Part shown: one piece after another, positions 1-5,729 of the stretch
Position numbering within the stretch: position 1 is the stretch's first letter
Layout of the letters: each line of letters opens with the position of its first letter
Source: JBAZHE01 sp041652555
GTDB taxonomy: Bacteria > Patescibacteriota > Patescibacteriia > Patescibacteriales > WJLG01
Reading direction: 5' to 3'
Assembly: GCA_041652555.1 (NCBI GenBank)
Contig: JBAZHE010000015.1
Coordinates: forward strand, 1-33,694
Length of the DNA stretch: 33,694 nucleotides
Notes under the pieces: model-generated
Database searches by the model: none
Told to the model about the DNA's origin: nothing
The model's input: only the letters and a program-made list of their open reading frames with translations
Position numbers and translations under genes: made by a program

Positions 1-79
1 CTTGGCTGGCAGTGGGCTCAACGAAGAAATCCCTTACGAATTAAGCTATTACAGGGGCTCAGAGAGCTTAACTAGCTAA

Positions 80-485
80 ATGTCCATTACATATCACCAC
101 CCAAAATTTGACAAAGAAATAAAATCTTTTATTGATAAATATTGCTCCCATGTTTCAGGCCCTGAACAGAGCTTGGAAACCGCTATCAATCTTATAATAT
201 AAACAGGTAGTTTGCAAAGAAGGAGCATGTTTATCGCAAGATAGGTTTGGTAAAGCGGAAGGATTTGGTGGCTATCCTGTCTACTGGATTAAATTATCAA
301 TATTAAAATCAAATTTAAGCAAGAATAAATGCCCGAAATGTTATATTTACATTGATGAAAATAGAATTAGTTTTTTATGTTGTGATTGCCATGGTAATAA
401 TTATAAAGACAGTGAGCTAAGAGGAACTGCTGAAAAGAGATTAAAAGAGCTTGTAGAATATTTTAAAACGACAACTATCGACTAA
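80..485 (+). pseudogene. Frameshifted small zinc-motif protein gene
   Basis: A 40-codon frame opens at ATG 80 (MSITYHHPKFDKE...) and stops at TAA 200-202. The protein-like sequence continues in another frame from about 207 to TAA 483-485 with no start codon of its own. The second part holds CPKC and a later CCDC, a four-cysteine arrangement typical of a zinc ribbon, then a charged helix ending in ELVEYFKTTTID. The simplest reading is one gene of about 130 codons broken by a single frameshift near 195-206. A sequencing error or programmed frameshift is possible. The ATG directly follows the stop (77-79) of a frame running in from the window edge. The family is not recognised. Confidence 0.45.
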
Positions 486-511
486 TATAATTTGGAAGTA
501 ATACTATTAAA

Positions 512-540
512 ATAAGCCTAAAAGGGCTTGTTTTGGTTTT
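512..540 (+). terminator. Rho-independent terminator after the 80-485 gene
   Basis: AAGCC / GGCTT arms (514-518, 525-529) enclose a six-base loop and are followed by GTTTTGGTTTT. The same hairpin core recurs after the small RNA at 2842-2870. Confidence 0.6.
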
Positions 541-713
541 AGGGAGGGTTTTGGGTAATTACCGACCTTAAAAATCGGCCTGCTGGGGCTGATTTGGGGG
601 CTTGTTTTTTTGTAATTTTCGTGGTATATTGCAGGTGCAAATAATCGTGTTTTTTTGTTTAAAAAAGTCTTAATTCCAGACTTGACCCTTTATCTATTTT
701 ACCTCAAATATAG
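541..713. other. Non-coding gap with dispersed-repeat remnants
   Basis: No convincing gene. It holds a short CCGA/TCGG hairpin near 568-584 and a stretch with GGGGGCTTGTTTTTTTGTAA (597-616) that is echoed near 2657-2678. A 'cagacttgaccc' near 677-688 resembles the 'aagacctgacccc' motif seen five more times up to position 4330. I read these as degraded copies of the dispersed repeats further right. Confidence 0.45.
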
Positions 714-748
714 TAAAAAAAGTGGGAGCCGTAATAGATACGACTCCC
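714..748 (-). terminator. Terminator of the SPFH gene
   Basis: Read on the minus strand, a 10-bp stem (724-733 with 739-748, one G-U pair) is followed by a run of eight T (714-721). It lies directly downstream of the stop at 756. Confidence 0.85.
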
Positions 749-755
749 TTATTAT

Positions 756-1700
756 TTATTTTTGCCCTTGAATTACGCCTTGCGAGATTGGGATAGGACC
801 GTAGTTGTTATTGGCAACATATTGCCCATTCCACCTGTCAATTCGTTTACTTTCAATTTCCAATTGGCGCAACTGCATTTCAATATCTTTCGTTGCACGA
901 ATTGATTCATTAAATTTTCGGATACCTTCTCCAGTAAGGACTTTTGCTTCAGCATCTAAACGAGCTGCTTCTTTGCGCCCCTCAGCAACTTTAATGGTTG
1001 CTTCCTTATCAGCTTCTGCTTGTTTAACTTTTTTTTGCGATTCCTGTTCGGCAACCAAGAGTTCTTGTTCTTTTTGCTTTACTTGCTGGGCGCGCTTCAT
1101 TGTTTCTTCGATTTGTTTATCAAATGCATCATTCCAGTCATAATTGGTAATTTTAAGCTCGGTGATTTCAATTGGATATTTGTTTAACGCCGACTTAGTT
1201 ATTTCTATTGTTCGCGCCCGTATTTTTTCCTGATTAGGAGCAATCTCAAATATCGTATTTCCGCCGATGACTTTTTTAAAATTTTCCCTTACGGTTTGGG
1301 TAATAATGCTTTCCATTTTGTCAGTACCGATGTCTCGCCACATTTTTACAAGTGATTCTGCTTTGTACTTATAGAACACGATTAAAACTGAACCGATTGT
1401 TTGGTTGTCTTTTGTTATCGCACCATCCTGCCCAACTTCAACTTTAAAGTCTATTTTCTGGGGACGAACCGAGATAGTTTTGACCGATTGCAAAATCGGA
1501 ACGCGGAGACTAACCCCTTCTTTTAAGACTTTTTCTTTCAGGGCTCCAAGTTGGAACAACAAACCGCAACTGCCACTTTGAACGATGACGACCGGGTTAA
1601 AGAATAAAAGAATTATGAGGCCGACAGCAACAATTACCAGCTTCTTGAAATTTTTTTCAACGAAGCTGGAAGAACTATTAGAACGTGAATCTGAAGACAT
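756..1700 (-). CDS. SPFH/band-7 (prohibitin-like) membrane protein
   Basis: A protein of 314 residues. The start at 1700 is chosen over the upstream ATG at 1745 because GGAGG lies five bases before it. The N-terminus is Ser-rich, followed by one membrane segment (about residues 21-37, VIVAVGLIILLFFNPVVIV) and an SPFH core (VQSGSCGLLFQLGALKEKVL... with SVRPQKIDFKVEV). A long Glu/Lys/Gln/Ala coiled coil (about 200-280) resembles prohibitin and flotillin stalks. Such proteins form membrane-bound oligomeric cages that organise lipid domains or restrain proteases such as FtsH. No NfeD or protease partner is adjacent. The gene is monocistronic, with its own promoter and terminator. Confidence 0.85.
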   Translation of the reverse strand: MSSDSRSNSSSSFVEKNFKKLVIVAVGLIILLFFNPVVIVQSGSCGLLFQLGALKEKVLKEGVSLRVPILQSVKTISVRPQKIDFKVEVGQDGAITKDNQTIGSVLIVFYKYKAESLVKMWRDIGTDKMESIITQTVRENFKKVIGGNTIFEIAPNQEKIRARTIEITKSALNKYPIEITELKITNYDWNDAFDKQIEETMKRAQQVKQKEQELLVAEQESQKKVKQAEADKEATIKVAEGRKEAARLDAEAKVLTGEGIRKFNESIRATKDIEMQLRQLEIESKRIDRWNGQYVANNNYGPIPISQGVIQGQK

Positions 1701-1785
1701 AAAACCTCCATAAAGAAATTGGTGAAAGAAAAAAAAGACAAGCATTAAGCTTATTATTTAATTATCAAGGTAGAGGGAAATATAA

Positions 1786-1814
1786 AAATTAGCATCTTTT
1801 TATTTATTTGTCAA
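1786..1814 (-). promoter_or_regulatory. Promoter of the SPFH gene
   Basis: On the minus strand, TTGACA (1809-1814), 17-bp spacer, TAATTT (1786-1791). It predicts a leader of about 80 nt before ATG 1700 and excludes much upstream coding sequence. Confidence 0.6.
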
Positions 1815-2039
1815 GAGATAGTCATATGTATTAAGAGGTTTTCTAAAAGCAAGATTTTATCTCAAAACCGATACTCTTATTTTGCAATTGCTTTGGATAT
1901 TGTGCTAAACAAGCCTCTAATGGTTTGTTTAGCTTTAGGTGAGGGGATTTAGGGAGGTGTGGTAATTTGTCCCCTTCCTTTGTAAGGAGGGGTTAGGGGT
2001 GGTTTTTTGGTCTATTGGGCCGTTTTAATGGTTTGAGTT
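1815..2039. other. Non-coding gap with a GC palindrome
   Basis: No gene seen. An imperfect palindrome, CCCCTTCCTT-tgt-AAGGAGGGG (1971-1992), is followed by GTTAGGGGTGG. This is the style of a dispersed REP-like element standing out in AT-rich DNA. Confidence 0.5.
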
Positions 2040-2120
2040 TTCTATTTTTTCGTGTTATATTAAGGCTTCCTTTAATTCCCCTCTAGAGAGGGGTGGCTCG
2101 GTAATCCGAGACGGGGTGTG
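2040..2120. repeat. Dispersed repeat module, copy A (AT leader plus double hairpin)
   Basis: A 37-nt AT-rich leader (2040-2076) precedes two GC hairpins: CCCCTCT-ag-AGAGGGG (2078-2093) and CTCGG/CCGAG (2097-2110), ending ACGGGGTG. Leader and hairpins recur at 4121-4196, and the hairpins alone at 2874-2912. A diverged inverted copy sits inside a coding sequence at 13627-13664. The organisation resembles REP or other non-autonomous palindromic repeats; the mobilising enzyme is not in the window. Confidence 0.7.
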
Positions 2121-2188
2121 TGAGGCATATATTAAGAAAACGCTAAAAGTAAAGACCTGACCCCAATACCCCAATATGACCCCAATAT

Positions 2189-2223
2189 AAAAAAAGTGGG
2201 GTCGGTTTTTTCCGATTCCCCAC
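2189..2223 (-). terminator. Terminator of the 86-residue gene
   Basis: On the minus strand, a GTGGGG..TCGG / CCGA..CCCCAC stem (2196-2205 with 2212-2223) is followed by seven T (2189-2195). Confidence 0.85.
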
Positions 2224-2240
2224 AGTATGTGGCCTGCTTG

Positions 2241-2501
2241 TTAGGCCGTTTTTCGTTGTAGCTTTGCCAGTTCCCTGATGTTGGCAATCGCTTTCGGTGC
2301 CCACAAGGTTATCAGCTTGGCACTTTCCGCCGCCAGAAATTTACCGTCTTTATCATGAATGGCGACCCGTCCGGAAATGAGCTCGATAAGCTCTTCATAG
2401 TACTTATGCACCCAGCTGTTTCTCCTGACGCGTCGAACAAAAACATGCTGAATTCCACCGATTTTCTTTTGCTTTCCCTGTAAGACTCTGAGCGTTTTCA
2501 T
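2241..2501 (-). CDS. Small basic protein, unknown function
   Basis: 86 residues, strongly basic in the first 30 (KTLRVLQGKQKKIGG...VRRVRRNSW) and amphipathic helical towards the end (AKLITLWAPKAIANIRELAKLQRK). It has no signal peptide or membrane segment. AAGGAG eight bases before ATG 2501, a matching terminator downstream and no competing frame support it as real. The basic N-terminus would suit nucleic-acid binding, but that is only a guess; I do not recognise the family. Confidence 0.7.
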   Translation of the reverse strand: MKTLRVLQGKQKKIGGIQHVFVRRVRRNSWVHKYYEELIELISGRVAIHDKDGKFLAAESAKLITLWAPKAIANIRELAKLQRKTA

Positions 2502-2538
2502 GCAAAAAACTCCTTTTCTGAAAAAGTTATTGTTTCCA

Positions 2539-2595
2539 AAGCCTTTTTGGCTTAAATGATCATATCAGCATGGCAGATAAATAAAATTCTGTCAA
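2539..2595 (-). promoter_or_regulatory. Possible promoter and leader hairpin of the 86-residue gene
   Basis: On the minus strand, TTGACA (2590-2595) lies 17 bp from a weak -10, CATGCT (2567-2572). The predicted leader contains a 5-bp hairpin, AAGCC/GGCTT (2539-2553). The -35 is perfect and the -10 poor. Confidence 0.35.
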
Positions 2596-2711
2596 CAGCA
2601 AGCGGTAATACGTACGCACATATTACACTTTTTAATGATATTTAATAATGATGTTTGGGGGCTTATTTTTTTGTAATTTCCGTTTTTATTTTTTACATAA
2701 AAAATTTTAAC

Positions 2712-2739
2712 TTGCAAATAATTATTTTTTAATTATAAT
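2712..2739 (+). promoter_or_regulatory. Promoter of putative small RNA 1
   Basis: TTGCAA (2712-2717), 16-bp spacer, perfect TATAAT (2734-2739). The expected start, near 2745, coincides with the first base of an 11-bp closing stem. Confidence 0.75.
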
Positions 2740-2744
2740 ATAAA

Positions 2745-2870
2745 CATACCCTCTAGTATTCTGCTCATCGATGAAGAGTTGACCGCCCCTCCTTGGTCGG
2801 CTTGGAATCTTTGAGTAGAATTTTAGAGGGTATGCCTCTGCAACAAGCCTGAAAGGGCTTGTTTTTGTTT
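2745..2870 (+). ncRNA. Putative structured small RNA 1 with anti-Shine-Dalgarno loop
   Basis: The body is a long hairpin. A perfect 11-bp closing stem (CATACCCTCTA 2745-2755 with TAGAGGGTATG 2824-2834) is followed by a 2x2 internal loop. A second 9-bp stem (2758-2766 with 2813-2821) has one G-U pair. Inside is a 46-nt domain with a GACC/GGTC hairpin (2781-2798) whose loop reads GCCCCTCCTT, which contains the anti-Shine-Dalgarno core CCTCCTT. A rho-independent terminator follows (AACAAGCC/GGCTTGTT, 2842-2863, then TTTTTGTTT). No reading frame explains it. It does not match tmRNA, SRP RNA, RNase P RNA or a 6S RNA that I can recognise. It may be a C-rich-loop regulatory RNA, which is inference. 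Confidence 0.65.
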
Positions 2871-2873
2871 ATT

Positions 2874-3024
2874 CCCCTCTAGAGAGGGGTGGCTCGGTAC
2901 TCCGAGACGGGGAGGGTAATGGCAAATATTGCCAGTTTTTTGTTTAAAAATGTTGAAATACAAGACTGACCCCAATTATATAAATTTCCGTATTCAGATA
3001 AAAGATGAGCAATAATTCAAAATA
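2874..3024. repeat. Dispersed repeat, copy C: double hairpin plus 119-bp direct repeat (left)
   Basis: Hairpins CCCCTCT-ag-AGAGGGG (2874-2889) and CTCGG/CCGAG (2893-2906) lead into a 119-bp block (2906-3024) identical to 4190-4308. The block includes a GGCAA-ata-TTGCC hairpin and an 'aagactgacccc' motif. It starts right after the terminator of small RNA 1. Confidence 0.9.
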
Positions 3025-3143
3025 TATATCTGACCCTAATAACAGCCATGGGAACAATTAACTTATTTTTTTTGGTTATTTTAAATGTTGTTTTGTGTAG
3101 TTACAACATTTTAAAATGTATCTTTTTGTGATATGATAATTTT
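3025..3143 (+). promoter_or_regulatory. Upstream region of the DUF3800 unit with inverted repeat and extended -10
   Basis: A 9-bp perfect inverted repeat, AAATGTTGT (3083-3091) and ACAACATTT (3103-3111), precedes TGATATGAT (3129-3137), a good extended -10. No clear -35 is seen. The inverted repeat may be an operator or an older terminator. No gene lies here. Confidence 0.4.
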
Positions 3144-3155
3144 AAGGAGGGAAAA

Positions 3156-3182
3156 ATGAAAAGAATTTTTCGGTATGAATAA
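3156..3182 (+). CDS. Possible 8-residue leader peptide upstream of the DUF3800 gene
   Basis: ATG 3156 to TAA 3180-3182 encodes MKRIFRYE. A near-perfect Shine-Dalgarno, AAGGAGGG, sits at 3144-3151 with ideal spacing. That is striking because the DUF3800 gene itself has none. A hairpin with a T-run follows at 3196-3234, between this mini-ORF and the DUF3800 ATG. The layout would fit leader-peptide attenuation. It could equally be the remnant of a gene whose body was deleted. Confidence 0.35.
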   Translation: MKRIFRYE

Positions 3183-3195
3183 AAATTGCCGAAAG

Positions 3196-3234
3196 CACCC
3201 ACTATAATTCCATCCGGAGTGGTGGGATTTTTTT
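3196..3234 (+). terminator. Hairpin-T7 terminator or attenuator before the DUF3800 gene
   Basis: CACC-c-ACT (3196-3203) pairs with AGTGGTG (3218-3224), one bulge, followed by GGATTTTTTT to 3234. It lies only nine bases upstream of ATG 3244, so it should reduce transcription of that gene unless regulated. Confidence 0.6.
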
Positions 3235-3243
3235 AAAGTTTTT

Positions 3244-3867
3244 ATGATTTACGCATACGTTGATGAATCTGGCAATCTTGGACGCAACGAAGGATATTTT
3301 ATTATCGCAATGTTGGTATCTGATAATCCGAAACGGCTAAAAAATATAATAAAATCATTTTGTGCTCGCAAATCTATACCGGAAGTTCATGCAACCGACT
3401 TATCTTTTCCTGACAAACAATACTTAGTAAATAAGCTGGTGAAACAAAAGGACTATAGTATTTCCTATATTATTGCTGATAAAATGATGATTGAAAATAA
3501 GAAGTTATTCGACAACAATAATTTACTTTTTAATTATCTTTTTTCGTTTTTAGTTAAAGATATTATTACGTCCAATATTGGCGATGTGGTTTTACACCTA
3601 GACAATAGAACGCAAAAAGTAGCGTCAGTCAATTCGTTAAAAGATTATATACACATAAAAGCTTTCGCCGAATGGGGATTTGATAAAAATCTCACAATAA
3701 ATTATATAGATTCAAAGCATTCAAAATCTGTGCAAATGGCTGACTTAGTCGCTAATTGTATTCATCGCAAATATCGCCACGGCACAAATGATTTTTATTC
3801 ACGCTTAAATATTGTAAAATCTATAAAATTTCCAAGCCAAACTTTTAGAGATAGATTGATTTTTTAA
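3244..3867 (+). CDS. DUF3800 domain protein (RNase H-like fold, predicted nuclease)
   Basis: 207 residues, the full length of the family. The signature YVDESGNLG (acidic D7, E8) opens the protein. HLDNRTQ (D120) follows, and SKHSKSVQMADLVANCI (D167, after D156) closes it. These are the conserved acidic positions expected of the RNase H-like fold in DUF3800 proteins. The family is common near mobile elements and defence genes and is predicted to cut nucleic acid; no substrate is known for this one. The gene stands alone between two 119-bp direct repeats, with a terminator-like hairpin in front and a separate small-RNA promoter six bases after its stop. No Shine-Dalgarno precedes the ATG. Confidence 0.85.
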   Translation: MIYAYVDESGNLGRNEGYFIIAMLVSDNPKRLKNIIKSFCARKSIPEVHATDLSFPDKQYLVNKLVKQKDYSISYIIADKMMIENKKLFDNNNLLFNYLFSFLVKDIITSNIGDVVLHLDNRTQKVASVNSLKDYIHIKAFAEWGFDKNLTINYIDSKHSKSVQMADLVANCIHRKYRHGTNDFYSRLNIVKSIKFPSQTFRDRLIF

Positions 3868-3872
3868 GCTGG

Positions 3873-3900
3873 TTGACAAAATGTCATTATTTGGTATTAT
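3873..3900 (+). promoter_or_regulatory. Promoter of putative small RNA 2
   Basis: Perfect TTGACA (3873-3878), 16-bp spacer, TATTAT (3895-3900). The predicted start is near 3907. There is no ORF downstream before a terminator. Confidence 0.7.
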
Positions 3901-3906
3901 TATAGT

Positions 3907-4000
3907 ATACATAAATCCTATAGGGAGCTCTAAGGAGTAAGCGGCGTTTCCGCCGTCGAACTATAGGTAGTTGTTAAAACACCCTGCGGGGTGTTTTTTA
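3907..4000 (+). ncRNA. Putative structured small RNA 2 with exposed AAGGAG
   Basis: CCTATAG (3917-3923) pairs perfectly with CTATAGG (3961-3967) and encloses a CGGCG-tttc-CGCCG hairpin (3942-3955). A single-stranded segment carries CTAAGGAGTAAG (3930-3941), so a Shine-Dalgarno-like AAGGAG is exposed in the loop. A strong terminator follows: AAAACACCC-tgcg-GGGTGTTTT (3976-3997) and a T-run. With its promoter this is a transcription unit of about 95 nt without coding sequence. I cannot match it to a known riboswitch or small-RNA class. As no gene follows the terminator, a stand-alone RNA is more likely than a riboswitch. Confidence 0.6.
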
Positions 4001-4120
4001 GTATCCTCAAGGGCTTATTTTTGCTTTCCAAGAGGTTTTGCGACTGGTTGTGGTAATTTGTATTATCCTGAAAAATAGGCGATTTTCAGGGCATTTTATG
4101 GTCTCAAAAACGCTTGCAAT
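4001..4120. other. Non-coding gap between small RNA 2 and repeat copy B
   Basis: AT-rich filler. 'tgtggtaatttgt' (about 4047-4059) recurs near 1958-1970, so this looks like a diverged left part of the same dispersed element. The 71-codon frame crossing it runs through the palindromes and is not believed. Confidence 0.4.
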
Positions 4121-4308
4121 TTCTATTTTTTCGTGTTATATTACAGCTTCCGTTAATTACCCTCCTTGGAGGGGTGTCCGCCCATGGCGGACGGGGAGGG
4201 TAATGGCAAATATTGCCAGTTTTTTGTTTAAAAATGTTGAAATACAAGACTGACCCCAATTATATAAATTTCCGTATTCAGATAAAAGATGAGCAATAAT
4301 TCAAAATA
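4121..4308. repeat. Dispersed repeat, copy B plus 119-bp direct repeat (right)
   Basis: A 37-nt leader (4121-4157, about three mismatches to 2040-2076), then hairpins CCCTCC-tt-GGAGGG (4160-4173) and GTCCGCC-cat-GGCGGAC (4176-4192). The 119 bp at 4190-4308 are identical to 2906-3024. The second hairpin differs in sequence but keeps its pairing, which points to selection for structure or a different founding copy. Confidence 0.9.
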
Positions 4309-4326
4309 CAAGACCTGACCCTAATA

Positions 4327-4631
4327 CGGAGTCAGAATTACAATTTACAGAAAATTTAAATTTAAATAATTGGTACAAAGGTGAAATGCAGTGTGACAAA
4401 AAATCAATTAGAATAAAAATTCTTGATATGGAAGAAAAAAAATTATTTGACAGAGTTTGGACAATTCCTTCTGGTAAAATATCATTTTCCTATGATATAA
4501 ATAACCTTAATAACTCGCAGATAGTATCAATTCCTTTCCCCATTAATCTTGAATATGGAACAATCGGTTTTAGAAATCACGGATCAGAAAATGCACTAGT
4601 TGAAAATGTTTTAATTGAAAAAATAAAATGA
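4327..4631 (+). pseudogene. 5'-truncated gene remnant at the head of the polysaccharide locus
   Basis: The open frame runs upstream of its first ATG (4386), reading TESELQFTENLNLNNWYKGEMQ, and only loses protein character where the repeat ends at about 4325. The remaining 80-100 residues are beta-rich with a hydrophobic C-terminal strand (ENALVENVLIEKIK). The stop overlaps the next ATG (ATGA, 4628-4631), as in an operon. I infer that the 3' part of a longer gene survived, possibly a polysaccharide-locus enzyme, and that the repeat-bearing segment replaced its 5' part. Translation from ATG 4386 (81 residues) remains possible. Confidence 0.5.
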
Positions 4632-5725
4632 AGAAAATATTAGTTTTAAATTATGAATTTCCGCCTTTGGGTGGGGGAGCGGCTAATGCCACTTACTATT
4701 TACTTAAGGAATTTGCTAAGTTCCCGGATTTAGAATTGGACTTGGTGACTTCTTCGGTTGATAAATTCAAAATTGAACAGTTTGCTCCAAATATTCGTAT
4801 TCATTATCTTAATATAAATAAAAAGGGGAATCTTCATTATCAGAGCATAAAAGATCTTTTAACTTATTCTTGGAAGTCGCTTAAATACTGCAAGAAACTA
4901 AAGCAGGAGGCAAAATTTGACCTCATACACGCCTTTTTCAGCTCACCTTGCGGATATATAGCTATGAAGCTCAAAATCCCTTATATCGTGAGTTTAAGAG
5001 GTGCTGATGTGCCATTCCATAAAAAGAAATATTATTGGTTGGATAAATTAATTTTTAAAAATTTAAGTAAAAAAGTTTGGAGAAATGCCAAAGCTGTTAT
5101 TGCCAATTCTAATGGTCTTAAGGATTCCGCACAACAAACAAATAAAAATCAGGAGATAGGTGTAATATGTAATGGTGTAGATACAGAAAAATTCTATCCA
5201 AATAATAACAAACGAGAAAACAAAAAAATAAAACTTGTTTATGTTGGCAGACTAGCTCCAGAGAAGGGAAATAACTATTTAATTGAAGCAATAGCTGGTC
5301 TTGATAATATTGAATTAACATTAATCGGATCAGGCCCATCAGAAAATGATTTGAAGGCATTGGCGAAAGAAACAAAGGCAAATGTTAATTTCACAGGAAG
5401 ACTTGAACAAGGAGATGTTATAAAAGAATTACAGAAATCAGATATTTACGTAATGGCTTCACTTAAAGAAGGGATGTCTAATTCTGTGCTTGAAGCTATG
5501 GCTTGCGGTTTGCCAATTATAGCCACTGATGCTGGCGGAAGTCAGGAACTTATACATGGAAATGGATTTATCATTGAGAAAGCTAGCCCTGAAGCTATAA
5601 AGACAAAACTACTAGAATTTATCAACAATAAAGAATTAATTTTATCTATGGGTAAAAAATCTAGAGAGTCGGCGGAAAAAATGAGTTGGGAAAATGTTGC
5701 TAAAGAATATTTCAAACTATATTAA
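4628..5725 (+). CDS. GT4 family glycosyltransferase
   Basis: 365 residues, a complete GT-B fold. The N-terminal Rossmann half starts KKILVLNYEFPPLGGGAAN, with the glycine-rich loop that follows a PP motif in GT4 enzymes. The C-terminal half begins at IKLVYVGRLAPEKGNNYLI (about residue 200) and contains the E-x7-E donor-binding motif, EGMSNSVLE, before AMACGLPIIATDAGG. It probably transfers a nucleotide-activated sugar to a growing lipid-linked glycan on the cytoplasmic face. It is the first intact gene of the plus-strand polysaccharide cluster and overlaps the remnant before it by four bases. No signal or membrane segment. Confidence 0.9.
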   Translation: MKKILVLNYEFPPLGGGAANATYYLLKEFAKFPDLELDLVTSSVDKFKIEQFAPNIRIHYLNINKKGNLHYQSIKDLLTYSWKSLKYCKKLKQEAKFDLIHAFFSSPCGYIAMKLKIPYIVSLRGADVPFHKKKYYWLDKLIFKNLSKKVWRNAKAVIANSNGLKDSAQQTNKNQEIGVICNGVDTEKFYPNNNKRENKKIKLVYVGRLAPEKGNNYLIEAIAGLDNIELTLIGSGPSENDLKALAKETKANVNFTGRLEQGDVIKELQKSDIYVMASLKEGMSNSVLEAMACGLPIIATDAGGSQELIHGNGFIIEKASPEAIKTKLLEFINNKELILSMGKKSRESAEKMSWENVAKEYFKLY

Positions 5726-5729
5726 AATT

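Noticed and set aside
805..1143. 112-codon plus-strand ORF inside the SPFH gene
   Set aside because: It is the antisense shadow of the coiled-coil region; it is Ser/Cys-rich, as expected from complementing Glu/Lys/Gln/Ala codons.
2745..2834. tRNA or SRP RNA as identity of small RNA 1
   Set aside because: There is no cloverleaf, T-loop or CCA end, and no SRP GGAA tetraloop motif.
3907..4000. Riboswitch controlling a downstream gene
   Set aside because: A terminator ends the unit and no intact gene follows for over 600 bp; I see no match to known ligand-binding consensus sequences.
4038..4253. 71-codon ORF across repeat copy B
   Set aside because: It reads through the GC palindromes and half of the 119-bp direct repeat, has no ribosome site and no protein-like pattern; the identical repeat at 2906 does not sit in a comparable frame.
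4628..4631. Alternative genetic code with UGA as glycine
   Set aside because: TGA closes many genes exactly at operon overlaps (4629, 7038, 28455, 29733, 30473), and reading through gives no extended homology.
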